NCBI GenBank assembly: GCA_020632495.1
Contig: JACKFL010000006.1
Span: 1,568,241 to 1,632,240 of the forward strand
Direction: 5' to 3'
DNA from: Candidatus Omnitrophota bacterium
Lineage (GTDB): Bacteria > Omnitrophota > Gorgyraeia > Zapsychrales > Zapsychraceae
Length of the DNA: 64,000 nucleotides
A program made the position numbers and the translations under genes. Below, piece by piece: positions 17,719 through 26,030 of the stretch. The first letter of the stretch is position 1. Every line of letters starts with the position of its first letter. Below the pieces are notes generated by a model. The model had not been told where the DNA came from, made no database searches, and worked only from the letters and a program-made list of their open reading frames with translations.

Positions 17719-18227
17719 GATGTCCTCCTTTTGATGGTCACCTCGGGCAACACAAAGGGAACGCCATCTTTATTGCCGTTAATTTCGTAGATAGTCACCA
17801 CACCGTTTTCCGCCTTGAAATCAAACAGGCCGGTGTCAAAATCCGTTCCGAACTGAAGCAGCGTCTCGCGTTTGCTGGTGTCTGCGATATTGGGAACATA
17901 CACAAATTCCGCCGCCTCTCCGTCGACGGGGCGGTACATTCCGAACGCTCCGTTGTCGACCCGCAGGACCTCGCGGCCGACCCAGACCGGATCAGCGGGA
18001 CTCTCGTCCACGCTGACCAGCGAACTCTCCCGGACCCGGTTGCGCATCATCTTCATGGCAAAACCGAGGTCCGCGTACACCTCGGATTCCTGGCGCAACT
18101 TGCTGTAGGCCCGGCTGCTGATCTGCGAAATCGCCGCGACCGCCAGGATCATGATCGCGGAGATCACCAGGGCCACCTGCAATTCCGTGAGGGTGAAACC
18201 GCGCGGCATATTGTGGCGGAAATCCAT
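17715..18227 (-). CDS. Minor pseudopilin (MshO/GspJ-like)
   Basis: 170 residues from the ATG at 18227 (AAGGAG upstream; the longer frame to 18266 overlaps the previous gene). The prepilin peptidase site is PRG|FTLTELQVALVISAIMILAV, with Phe+1 and Glu+5. After the helix comes a globular domain: SLVSVDESPADPVWVGREVLRVDNG and FDFKAENGVVTIYEINGN. Processed by PilD-type peptidase and inserted at the tip of the filament. ATGA overlap with the next (PilX-like) gene. Confidence 0.85.
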   Translation of the reverse strand: MDFRHNMPRGFTLTELQVALVISAIMILAVAAISQISSRAYSKLRQESEVYADLGFAMKMMRNRVRESSLVSVDESPADPVWVGREVLRVDNGAFGMYRPVDGEAAEFVYVPNIADTSKRETLLQFGTDFDTGLFDFKAENGVVTIYEINGNKDGVPFVLPEVTIKRRTS

Positions 18228-18237
18228 AACCCGCTCC

Positions 18238-18624
18238 TTATTTGGCGACGTACGATACCAACTCAACTGTCTTCTCGATTTTCTGGCCGGCCTCCTTCCA
18301 GTTCACGGCCACCCGGACCTCTTTGACATCCTTGTTCGGATCCGGGATCGAAACGGTGGTCACGCGGCCCGCATTCAGACCGGAAACCTTCAGACCAAAA
18401 TCCTGACTGACCCCGTCGCTCAAAGAGCCGAACGAGGAGTTGCGGACCGCCTCCATCTTTTCATTGGCCAATTCCATGGCGACCTTTTTGTGGACCATCA
18501 AGGCCATAATGCGCTCCGCGTTGTGATACAGGGCCATTCCGCCGACCAAGGTCACGGCCAGAAGCAACATGGAGACCAAAATCTCCAGCAAGGTGAAACC
18601 GGATGTGTTACGCAAACGTTTCAT
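18238..18624 (-). CDS. Minor pseudopilin (MshD/GspI-like)
   Basis: 128 residues from the ATG at 18624. The class III signal is TSG|FTLLEILVSMLLLAVTLVG, with Phe+1 and Glu+5. The body contains AMELANEKMEAVRNSSFGS, a pattern usual in GspI/PilV/MshD-type minor pilins, and a C-terminal strand region. It sits 20 bases after the major-pilin-like gene and 10 bases before the next pseudopilin. Confidence 0.85.
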   Translation of the reverse strand: MKRLRNTSGFTLLEILVSMLLLAVTLVGGMALYHNAERIMALMVHKKVAMELANEKMEAVRNSSFGSLSDGVSQDFGLKVSGLNAGRVTTVSIPDPNKDVKEVRVAVNWKEAGQKIEKTVELVSYVAK

Positions 18625-18644
18625 CTGCGGACTCCAACGCACTA

Positions 18645-19199
18645 TCAATACTTTTGCCAGTTTGTCCCGCCGTCATAGGAGACATAGGTACGGCCCGAAT
18701 TATCCATTTCCAGCAGGAATTCCTTTACGTCGCCCTGCTTGATGGCGCAGTTGTCCGCGGATGTAGCGGTCGAAGCGCAGGAATTGCTCTTCCCGCCATC
18801 CGCAATGATCACGAAATCCTGGGCGGCCGGTGCCGTGGGGTTGTTTCCGGAACCATCATTTTGCGTGAAAGGGGCCTTTGACTCCCCGCTGCTGGCTTGA
18901 ACAACCTTGAAGGCGTCGTTCCCGAAATACTGCGTCATACCCGTGTCGATGTTAAATCCGTTCGGCAAGGTCTTGCTGATGTCGGACGCGGAGGTTATAT
19001 AGTTGTTATTATTGATAAAAAAGTCCCGCTGCGCCTGACGGATCAAACTCATCGTCGCCACCGCTTCGGAGGCCTTCGCCTTCTGGGTGTTACCCAGAAA
19101 TATCGGTGTTGCTACGGCGGCAAGGATCCCGATGATTACCAGGACCACCAGGAGTTCGACCATCGTAAAACCGGATTCTTTCGTTCTGATTGCTTTCAT
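18645..19199 (-). CDS. Major type IV pilin / pseudopilin
   Basis: 184 residues; GAGGAGG lies upstream. The N-terminus ESG|FTMVELLVVLVIIGILAAVATPIF is a textbook prepilin helix with Glu+5. A variable globular part follows (YFGNDAFKVVQASSGESKAP), with a Cys pair (SNSCASTATSADNCAIKQGD) likely forming the C-terminal disulfide loop, and a final YVSYDGGTNW. It is probably the main subunit of this filament because it is the longest of the canonical pilins and lies directly after pilC. Confidence 0.88.
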   Translation of the reverse strand: MKAIRTKESGFTMVELLVVLVIIGILAAVATPIFLGNTQKAKASEAVATMSLIRQAQRDFFINNNNYITSASDISKTLPNGFNIDTGMTQYFGNDAFKVVQASSGESKAPFTQNDGSGNNPTAPAAQDFVIIADGGKSNSCASTATSADNCAIKQGDVKEFLLEMDNSGRTYVSYDGGTNWQKY

Positions 19200-19244
19200 T
19201 GTTTTTTTCCTCCTCGGGATTTTGTCATGCCATGTTGAAAATAT

Positions 19245-20462
19245 TTAGCTTATTGCCATCGACATCTGAAATATCGGCAAATACAGAGCCAGCACGACCA
19301 ACAGCACGATCCCGCCGACCATGATGATCAGCAACGGCTCGAGCATGGTGGTCAAATTTTGCAATGACGACTCCAGTTCGTCATCGTAATAATCGGCCGT
19401 GCGGGTGAGCATTTCGTGGATCTTCCCGCTGCGCTCGCCCACCGCGGTCATCTTGGACGCCAGCCGCGGAAAGATTGGAAACTTGCGCATCTCGTCGGAA
19501 ATCGACGCGCCGGAGATCACGCGGCGACGCAGGCTTTCAATCGCCCTGCTCAGGGGCAGGTGATCAACGGCAACTGCCGTAATCTCAAGACAGCGCGACA
19601 GACCCACCCCGCCTTCCAGCAGAAATCCCAGGGTCCGGCAATACCTAGATATAATAGACTTGTGAATAACTTCCTTACCCAGCACCGGAATCTTCAGTTT
19701 TAACCGGTCCACAAAATCATGGAAACGCTCAAAACGCATGCTGTACAGGATCATGGCCCACGCGAGCACCGCGCCGACCAGGACAAACGGGAAGAAGTGT
19801 ATGCACCACTGGCTGAAACCGACTACCATGCGGGTCAACAGCGGGAGCTCGGCACCTGATGACGTGAACATCGTTTGGAACTTCGGGATCAGAAAAAACA
19901 CGATCACAAACAGCACGAACAGGGCAAAACTCAGCACAAACAACGGATAGCGTACCGCGTTCTTGACCTTTTCCTTGAGCCGCTCCGACGCCTCCAGATA
20001 TTTAGCCAGGCTGGCCATCGTGATATGCAGATTACCGGTCGCCTCGCCGGACTGAACGATGGAGGTATATGTCACCGGAAAAATCCGCGGGTAACGCTCC
20101 AGCGCGCTGGAAAAATCGGACCCGGCCTGGATCCGGTCCCGCACGTCGCTGATAACCTTGGCGAAGTACTTATTTTCCAAATCATCCGCGATGGTTTCCA
20201 AGGCCTCTGTCAAAAGCAGGCCGGCGCTCAGGGTCGCGGCCAGCTGGCGGGTAAAGACGGCCAGCTCTTTGCCGGTGACGGTGTTGCGCCAAGAATTGAA
20301 CCGGATACGGTGCCGCGCCACCTCATCGGCCGCGCGGATCTTTAGCGGGATGAGATCCTCGGTCTTCAGCCGCATCACCAGATCGGACACACTGGGGGCG
20401 GTGGCGATACCGTTGACCTTTTCTCCCGTCTTTCTGTGACTGGCGATGTATTTAAATTCCAT
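19245..20462 (-). CDS. PilC/GspF/MshG inner-membrane platform protein
   Basis: 405 residues, the usual size. N-terminal cytoplasmic domain (FKYIASHRKTGEKVNG), then two GspF domains, each with the signature of the family: GKELAVFTRQLAATLSAGLLLTEALETIA and SRYCRTLGFLLEGGVGLSRCLEIT. Three membrane segments (near residues 170-190, 220-240 and 375-395, the last PLLIIMVGGIVLLVVLALYLPI). GGAG precedes the ATG, two bases after the pilB-like stop. It couples the assembly ATPase to pilin extrusion. Confidence 0.92.
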   Translation of the reverse strand: MEFKYIASHRKTGEKVNGIATAPSVSDLVMRLKTEDLIPLKIRAADEVARHRIRFNSWRNTVTGKELAVFTRQLAATLSAGLLLTEALETIADDLENKYFAKVISDVRDRIQAGSDFSSALERYPRIFPVTYTSIVQSGEATGNLHITMASLAKYLEASERLKEKVKNAVRYPLFVLSFALFVLFVIVFFLIPKFQTMFTSSGAELPLLTRMVVGFSQWCIHFFPFVLVGAVLAWAMILYSMRFERFHDFVDRLKLKIPVLGKEVIHKSIISRYCRTLGFLLEGGVGLSRCLEITAVAVDHLPLSRAIESLRRRVISGASISDEMRKFPIFPRLASKMTAVGERSGKIHEMLTRTADYYDDELESSLQNLTTMLEPLLIIMVGGIVLLVVLALYLPIFQMSMAIS

Positions 20463-20464
20463 AA

Positions 20465-22168
20465 CTAAAGCTCCTCGGTTTCCTGCGTGACACGCAGGAT
20501 CTCTTCCGGTGTGGTTTTACCCCGTTTGAGATACTCGATACCGATCTGCCGGAGTGTCCGCATGCCGTTACGGGTAGCGATTTGCCGGATGTCCTCGCTG
20601 GAATTTCCGTCGAGGATCGCCTTGCGCATCTCGTCATTGGGAACCAGCAACTCGTAAATCCCCTTGCGGCCTACGTAGCCGCTGTTCATACAAGCGGGAC
20701 ACCCCCGGCCGTGAAAGATCCGGTATCCGTTTTGGTGGATACCGAATTGCTGCCAGGTGTCCTTGTCCATGGCATACGGTTCGCGGCATTCGTCGCAAAT
20801 CAGACGGATCAACCGTTGGGCGACCACGCCCAGCACCGACGAAGTGATGAGAAACGGCTCCACCCCCATCTTCGTCAAACGGACCGGCGCGCCGGCCGCA
20901 TCGTTGGTGTGCAAGGTGGCAAAAACGAGGTGACCGGTCAAGGCTGCGTGCATCGCAATCTCGGCGGTCTCCTGATCCCGGATCTCCCCCACCATGATGA
21001 CATCCGGGTCCTGGCGCAGGATCGAGCGCAGCCCGCGGGCAAAATCAAAGCCGATCGTCGGATTGATTTGGGACTGTTGAATAAACGGCAACCGATACTC
21101 GACCGGGTCTTCCAGGGTAATGATGTTTTTGTCGACAGATTTGATTTCATTCAGGCACGTGTACAAGGTGGTGGTCTTTCCGGATCCCGTGGGACCGGTA
21201 ACGAGAATCAGGCCGTACGGTTTGCGAAGCATGGAACGGAAGGTCTCGAGGTCCCGGTCGAGCATTCCGAGCTGCTCCAGTCCGAGCAACGGTGCACTGG
21301 CATCCAGCAGACGCAGCACCACGCTTTCGCCGTAGATGGTCGGAAAGGTCGAGACCCGCAGGTCGACTTCATGTCCGGCAATATTGATCTTGAAACGGCC
21401 GTCCTGCGGCAGCCGCTTTTCCGCGATATCCAAATTGGCCAGGATCTTGATGCGGGTATTGATTGCCGACAACATTTCGAGCGGCGGCGGATCGATCTGG
21501 CACAGTACCCCGTCCACCCGGAATCGCAGCTCGGCCCGGTCCTGCTTGGGCTGCAGATGGATGTCACTGGCCCGGCTGTTGACCGCCTGTACTATCAGCG
21601 AACGAACAAACTGAACAACCGGCTGGTCGCCCGCTCCATAGGTGACATCAGCCAGCGGCCGGTCTCCGGACTTGGAGGCTGTGCCTTCCTCCACATCCAG
21701 CTCGGTATCGATAAACTGCTTGATATGCTGCCGCATGCGGGGCAGATTATGATAACAATAGTCGATGGCCTCCCGAATATCGTCTTCACCGGCCACGACA
21801 CACTCGATCTTGTAGCCGGTCTTAAGACGTAAAGTATCTATTGCCAACAAGTTAAGCGGATCAAACGTAGCGACGATCAGAGTCGAGTCGCGGACCTCAA
21901 TGGGAATCACATTAAAGCGGGTGGCCAGCTCCTCGGGAATCGTGTCAATAAGCTCGGCGCTGATGTCCTTATAAACTTCTCGCAGATTGACGAAAGGAAT
22001 TCGGAAATACGTCGCAAGGGCCGGGGCCAGGGATTCGGGCGTGACAAATCCCATTTTCAGGATAATGTCACCCAATCGGTCATGGCTGATCTTCTGCTCG
22101 TCCAGGGCCCGGTTTAGTTCCTCATCTGTGAGGAGACCGGCTTTTTTCAGGGTCTCGCCAATTTTCAT
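20465..22168 (-). CDS. PilB/MshE-type pilus assembly ATPase
   Basis: 567 residues. The N-terminal ~150 residues have the MshEN layout (KIGETLKKAGLLTDEELNRA, then RLGDIILKMGFVTPESLAPAL), a domain that binds c-di-GMP in MshE. The ATPase core has Walker A GPTGSGKTTTLY, the Asp box, Walker B IMVGEIRDQETAEIA, and the His box HLVFATLHTNDA. A zinc-type tetracysteine (CDEC...CPAC) lies near residues 465-510. It powers pilin addition. SD AAAGGAG; a strong promoter is about 110 bases upstream, so this is the first gene of the operon. Confidence 0.93.
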   Translation of the reverse strand: MKIGETLKKAGLLTDEELNRALDEQKISHDRLGDIILKMGFVTPESLAPALATYFRIPFVNLREVYKDISAELIDTIPEELATRFNVIPIEVRDSTLIVATFDPLNLLAIDTLRLKTGYKIECVVAGEDDIREAIDYCYHNLPRMRQHIKQFIDTELDVEEGTASKSGDRPLADVTYGAGDQPVVQFVRSLIVQAVNSRASDIHLQPKQDRAELRFRVDGVLCQIDPPPLEMLSAINTRIKILANLDIAEKRLPQDGRFKINIAGHEVDLRVSTFPTIYGESVVLRLLDASAPLLGLEQLGMLDRDLETFRSMLRKPYGLILVTGPTGSGKTTTLYTCLNEIKSVDKNIITLEDPVEYRLPFIQQSQINPTIGFDFARGLRSILRQDPDVIMVGEIRDQETAEIAMHAALTGHLVFATLHTNDAAGAPVRLTKMGVEPFLITSSVLGVVAQRLIRLICDECREPYAMDKDTWQQFGIHQNGYRIFHGRGCPACMNSGYVGRKGIYELLVPNDEMRKAILDGNSSEDIRQIATRNGMRTLRQIGIEYLKRGKTTPEEILRVTQETEEL

Positions 22169-22280
22169 GGCTGCTCCTTTAACCGTCGGTTCTCGGTGTT
22201 TGGCCGTTGCCGGCCGTTCATAGAAAATCGAACTTTTTGACGCAACAGATCAGTCTGCCTATTTTTTGAGCAGGATCGTA

Positions 22281-22309
22281 AGTATAGGAAAAGACGTGAT
22301 TTTTGTCAA
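22281..22309 (-). promoter_or_regulatory. Strong sigma70-type promoter of the MSHA-like pilus operon
   Basis: Minus strand: TTGACA (22309-22304), 17-base spacer, TATACT (22286-22281). The -35 is perfect and the -10 matches 5 of 6. The predicted leader is about 105 bases, with GCCGGC-type short stems near 22205-22220. Confidence 0.75.
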
Positions 22310-22694
22310 GGAATTAATTTTGTGCCCTACCGACCCCGGACGTGGGCCGTTGAAATACCTTACTTCTCGTCGAGAAAAGGACCAAATAGGACTGTCCCGG
22401 ACAGGCATACCATCGATGTGCAAAAATTAGGCATATTTCAGGGCTGACTTGTGCGGCAAAATCGGCCGGTAACATCAGTCCGCAGACCGGCAGACGCCTG
22501 ACGAATGCCCAAAATCGTCCCCTTCGCCTCCTGCGCACCGCATTAGTATATATATAAGTAATTGTATTTAAAACGTTTATGAATACATATAGGAACTCGA
22601 CATAATCTGGTGACCAGACACATGATCTTGACGTGTCACTGTCTTGTTACTCTATATATAGGGGTTGGGACGCGTCGGGGCGGCCCCAGGCTGT
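22310..22694. other. Intergenic region, no gene seen
   Basis: 385 bases without a supportable ORF. It is GC-rich near 22320-22540 and AT-rich near 22541-22660. The rightmost part holds a CCCCAG/CTGGGG hairpin (22684-22704) overlapping the stop of the next gene, a possible weak terminator. TTAGGCATA near 22428 resembles the element near 10217. Confidence 0.5.
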
Positions 22695-23264
22695 TTATCT
22701 GGGGTCTGCCAGGGTGAGATGGGCGGAAATTTGCCGGATTAATTCTTCGTAATCCATGTATTCGTCCATGGGGCGGTACTGGGGGAGCTGGGATGAGGAT
22801 TTGACCTTGCGAGTTCCCTCATAGTCAAAGACGGTCCATTCCAACCGCCCTTTATCCATAACCTCATAACCCTTCTTAAACCGGTGTTTCTTAAGAAACA
22901 GCACATATTTACGATTCGGCAGCAGGGTCTGGAAACTGCCGGTAAAGTCTGGTTTGGCGTAGATTCGGACCCGTTTGCCCTCCTTCGAAACACCCTTCAG
23001 GGACTGGTCCACGGCAAAGTCGATGGCGGCTACCGTCCCGAAGTCCAGCATGATCTGCTGCCGGCCTTGGCCGACATAATTCGGTACTGTCTTGGCGACC
23101 TCGCCGGTAATCATGTCCACCTCACCCTCGATGATAAGGTCCGCTTCTTTTACGAAACGGGCCAAATCGTCATCGGTGATAAACATGCCCTGCGCATGGG
23201 CCGGAACCCCTTGGACGGAGAACACGAAAACTATGGTGAGGAGCGTAAGAGTGTGTTTAAGCAT
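22695..23264 (-). CDS. Exported protein, unknown function
   Basis: 189 residues from the ATG at 23264 (another ATG at 23282; neither has a clear ribosome site). The signal peptide ends VPAHA. The mature part begins MFITDDDLARFVKEADLIIEGEVDMITG, then strands FGTVAAIDFAVDQSLKG and VRIYAKPDFTGSFQTLLPNRKYVLFLKKH. The pattern 'ADLIIEGEVxxI...V..SLKG....V.I....FTG.F..L.P...YVLFLK' is seen in periplasmic OB/beta-sandwich proteins of unknown role. It has an excellent promoter of its own. Confidence 0.7.
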   Translation of the reverse strand: MLKHTLTLLTIVFVFSVQGVPAHAQGMFITDDDLARFVKEADLIIEGEVDMITGEVAKTVPNYVGQGRQQIMLDFGTVAAIDFAVDQSLKGVSKEGKRVRIYAKPDFTGSFQTLLPNRKYVLFLKKHRFKKGYEVMDKGRLEWTVFDYEGTRKVKSSSQLPQYRPMDEYMDYEELIRQISAHLTLADPR

Positions 23265-23309
23265 ATGAAATAATCGTTGCATGGCATGTGTGTCGTTAAC
23301 CGTGAGGCA

Positions 23310-23338
23310 AATATACTTCCTGAACCCAACCTTGTCAA
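23310..23338 (-). promoter_or_regulatory. Sigma70-type promoter upstream of the exported protein
   Basis: Minus strand: TTGACA (23338-23333), 17-base spacer, TATATT (23315-23310). Confidence 0.7.
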
Positions 23339-23394
23339 GAGACGCATCCCGGACTTACTCGGACACAAGCGCTCTAACCGGGCCTGACACAGAA

Positions 23395-23432
23395 AGAGGC
23401 CCTCACCCCCGTTTACAGGGATAAGGGCCTCT
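23395..23432 (-). terminator. Hairpin terminator after the VWA/PEP-CTERM gene
   Basis: Nine-base-pair stem AGAGGCCCT/AGGGCCTCT (23395-23403 with 23424-23432), 38 bases after the stop codon. The following T-tract is short (TTTCT). Confidence 0.6.
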
Positions 23433-23470
23433 AGGAGATGAAATCCAGAGAATATTCGGTTAGAACCCGA

Positions 23471-24331
23471 TTAGGCCTTCTTCATGCGGCGCAGCTTCAG
23501 AGCGCCCAGACCCGCGGCCAACAGTCCGAGTGTACCCGGTTCCGGAACAGCTGCCGGGTCCGGATTCGGTTCCGGTTGCGGTTCGGGTTGCGGCTCGGGT
23601 TGCGGTTCGGGATTCGGTTCGATTTCCGTTTGGATCTTGGTCAGGATGGCATCACCGAAAGCGTCAAAATCCTCGGCTTGAACCACAAAGCCTTGGGAGG
23701 TGATGATGTTTTCTTCATACCAAGTCACCAATTGAGCGTTCCCGATCGCCAGACCGTTGATGGAAATCCCGTTAGCTTCTGCGTTAGCGCTGGCCGTGGC
23801 CGTATCGGCCCCGGTGTTTTGCGTACCATCTCCGGATACGTCGATGACCTTACGGGTCCCGTCAAAGTCATTGCTGGAGAAGGTGCTGATGGCGGAATCA
23901 TCGTCGTTGGTGCATCCGCCGTTGACCACACAGTTGATGGCCGTACCCGGCCCGGTCAGACCGAAAAACGGGCGGTCAGCAGCCAGGACCGCATTCGCGA
24001 AGGCCTGCGCGCTGGCGGCGTCGGTGATCAAGGTCCAGGGAACGACTTCCTCCTGGTTGCCTGCGGATGACCAAAAGACCATGTTTACGGCGACGGAACC
24101 GATGGTACCGTTCTCGATGGCCGCAACAACTGCCGGATTGTTGAATGCGTTGGCGTAGCCTTGTTTCTGCAAATCAAATTCGTCACCGTCCACACTGCTT
24201 GATACGTCGACGAGCAGTGACAGCTCGAGGTCGACAGGTGTCAACGCATAGGCGGGACCTGCCAGCAAACCTATCATTGCTGTCAGCATGATTGCTCCGA
24301 AAAACTTGTCTGTTACTTTCCCCCTCTTCAT
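23471..24331 (-). CDS. Secreted VWA-domain protein with PEP-CTERM sorting signal (DUF1194-like)
   Basis: About 286 residues from the ATG at 24331 (AAGGAG six bases upstream). A signal peptide ends GPAYA. The VWA domain opens with DLELSLLVDVSSSVDGDEF, containing the MIDAS DxSxS motif, and continues through VIDVSGDGTQNTG and ISINGLAIG, as in DUF1194 proteins. A (PEPQ)-type linker of about 20 residues follows, then the C-terminal sorting signal: VPEPGTLGLLAAG, hydrophobic helix, KLRRMKKA. This signal is recognised by exosortase, so the organism should have one. The product is likely surface-bound. Confidence 0.9.
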   Translation of the reverse strand: MKRGKVTDKFFGAIMLTAMIGLLAGPAYALTPVDLELSLLVDVSSSVDGDEFDLQKQGYANAFNNPAVVAAIENGTIGSVAVNMVFWSSAGNQEEVVPWTLITDAASAQAFANAVLAADRPFFGLTGPGTAINCVVNGGCTNDDDSAISTFSSNDFDGTRKVIDVSGDGTQNTGADTATASANAEANGISINGLAIGNAQLVTWYEENIITSQGFVVQAEDFDAFGDAILTKIQTEIEPNPEPQPEPQPEPQPEPNPDPAAVPEPGTLGLLAAGLGALKLRRMKKA

Positions 24332-24411
24332 TTTCATCTCCTTCACGTGTTGTCGTGTCTGTAGTCCTTCTTTCTCTGGTGAAGACGGACTTTCCATATT
24401 TAATTGCAGCT

Positions 24412-24441
24412 AGTATATGTTACTTTCAATTCCTCAGTCAA
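24412..24441 (-). promoter_or_regulatory. Promoter of the PEP-CTERM VWA gene
   Basis: Minus strand: TTGACT (24441-24436), 18-base spacer, TATACT (24417-24412), about 80 bases before the start. Confidence 0.6.
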
Positions 24442-24707
24442 TAGGTCGCACTATGACATACCGGGACAGCAGTAAAAATATGACCTTGCTCGACGGACAC
24501 TAACTAGTAATTTTTTGTCTTGGATAAAAATATTTTTTTCAATCCGGCCGAAAACGGCATTATAGCCGCAAAACCGGAAGATCCGGCAGTGCCGGCCCCC
24601 AGGCTGGGGCTTTGTCCGGCAACGTTTCCGGCACTAGGTGATCGCGCACCCGTGTGCTATAATAGCGGAAATTTTTGGCTTGACAATTAATTTCGCAAAG
24701 ATAAACA
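24442..24707. other. Divergent intergenic region between the VWA gene and the DUF5677-like gene
   Basis: Apart from the two promoters listed on either side, nothing coding is supported. A T/A-rich stretch (24505-24545) precedes a GC-rich block with short inverted repeats such as CCGGCAGTGCCGG near 24581-24593. Confidence 0.4.
24655..24663 (+). promoter_or_regulatory. Extended -10 promoter element for the DUF5677-like gene
   Basis: TGCTATAAT with the perfect box at 24658-24663, 44 bases upstream of the ATG. The -35 region (TAGGTG at 17 bases) is poor. Confidence 0.5.
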
Positions 24708-25622
24708 ATGACCGAAAACCGCCATTTCAATCCCGATTCCTTCGCGGAAGTCTTCGCGTTCTCCGACGAGATAGACGCCTTTATCGCCGCCTCGCTGGAA
24801 GAATTCAACAAGCGGCGCATCAAGCTGTTCGATCTGCCGGCGTACCAACGGATTTTTCTGTTCATCCTCACCCGTTCGATCAAGACCTTTTCCTCGGTCA
24901 TCATTCTCTGCCGGTCCGGCTTCGGTCAGGATGTGGCGACCCTGATGCGCAGCCTGCTGGAAAATCTGATTACAGCCCGCTACATCGTGCATGACAAATC
25001 TACGGCCAACACCTTGGCCAAGCGTTTTGTTGCCTACAAATGGGTCATATTCAAACGCCAGCTGCCGGAACAGGAGTTGGCGGCCCGTCACGGCTCGGAT
25101 TCCGATAAGAACACCTTCCTGGAACGCAAGAATATGGTATTAGGGAAAGTTCAAGAGTTTCGCGAGGAATTCGACATCACCTCCGACCGCGCACTGATCA
25201 CTTGGTCCGGCAAAAGTGTGCGCGACATGGCCCGCAAAGTGAACCGGACCTTGCTTGACGAGTACGAAAAGACCTTCCGGCTTTGTTCCCGGTTTTCGCA
25301 TCCGAGCATACTCGGAGACAATGAATATCTCATTCAGAATGACAATCAACTCACTTTTTCACCGCAGCCGTCAGCCATCGGCATCGTCTCCAATCTGGAA
25401 AACGCGATTGCCTATGCACTTGATTTTTTGAGCGTCACCGACGAGCTTTTTCAACTCGGACAACGCGAACAGATCGATCGCCTGCTGAAAAAAAGCGCGG
25501 AAGTATTCAAACGCGCGGCGGCACAGGATCGGTCCGCGGAATCCCTCCCCACAAAACCTCCTTCGCCCTCCATTCGCGATACCATCGTCACCTTTCAAAA
25601 ACCGAATAACCCAAAAGGGTGA
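24708..25622 (+). CDS. DUF5677-like cytoplasmic protein
   Basis: 304 residues, mainly helical, without a signal peptide. The segment RSGFGQDVATLMRSLLENLITARYIV resembles the central motif (R...E...A.....) of DUF5677-type proteins, all-helical proteins of unknown function often found in variable genome regions. Later motifs are WSGKSVRDMARKVN, and CSRFSHPSILGDNEYL with a conserved-looking His. The C-terminus is basic and low-complexity. It is alone in its transcription unit; no partner gene is evident. Confidence 0.65.
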   Translation: MTENRHFNPDSFAEVFAFSDEIDAFIAASLEEFNKRRIKLFDLPAYQRIFLFILTRSIKTFSSVIILCRSGFGQDVATLMRSLLENLITARYIVHDKSTANTLAKRFVAYKWVIFKRQLPEQELAARHGSDSDKNTFLERKNMVLGKVQEFREEFDITSDRALITWSGKSVRDMARKVNRTLLDEYEKTFRLCSRFSHPSILGDNEYLIQNDNQLTFSPQPSAIGIVSNLENAIAYALDFLSVTDELFQLGQREQIDRLLKKSAEVFKRAAAQDRSAESLPTKPPSPSIRDTIVTFQKPNNPKG

Positions 25623-25648
25623 CCCAGGTCGTCCCATCGTGTCTGGGT
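25622..25648 (+). terminator. Short hairpin after the DUF5677-like gene
   Basis: ACCCAG (25622-25627) pairs with CTGGGT (25643-25648) directly at the stop codon; a few T bases follow. Weak terminator candidate. Confidence 0.4.
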
Positions 25649-25758
25649 AACTGTTTGCAAAAATCCAAGTAATTTTTTGCGATCACAAAAATTTACAGGG
25701 GTTTATCAATATTTTCCATTTTCAAGGAAGCGTTTTCTGTTACTCTTTGAGGACAAAA

Positions 25759-25911
25759 ATGTCAACCAGGTTATCGCACTATGTTCTGCAGCAACGCAAA
25801 TCGGAGATTGATGAAGAAAAGACAATTCACGGGATGGTCTGTACCCTCAAGGATTGTCTTTTTTGCATAGAACCAAGTAAAACCGCCGGGAAGGAGGTGA
25901 ATTGGGAGTAA
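25759..25911 (+). CDS. Small Cys-containing ORF upstream of the Ser-rich fibre gene
   Basis: ATG at 25759, TAA at 25909, 50 residues. GAGGA lies five bases upstream, a good ribosome site. The product is charged in the middle (RKSEIDEEK) and carries three cysteines in VCTLKDCLFC (Cys-x4-Cys-x2-Cys), then PSKTAGKEVNW. No signal peptide or membrane helix. I do not recognise it; it could be a small regulator or metal-binding peptide, or a leader ORF in the long 5' region of the fibre gene. It lies 119 bases before that gene on the same strand. Confidence 0.45.
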   Translation: MSTRLSHYVLQQRKSEIDEEKTIHGMVCTLKDCLFCIEPSKTAGKEVNWE

Positions 25912-26030
25912 CGGACTAGATCCGTTGCGGCGACACTTGAAAAAATATGGGTTATTGCGGAAGGTAAAGGAAACTTTCGGCGCCCACGGTTAAACAACAC
26001 GGAAAATCAAGCAAACGAAGGATACAAAAA

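Noticed and set aside
22169..22694. c-di-GMP or other riboswitch before the pilus operon
   Set aside because: No recognisable riboswitch core; only short GC stems in a ~105-base leader.
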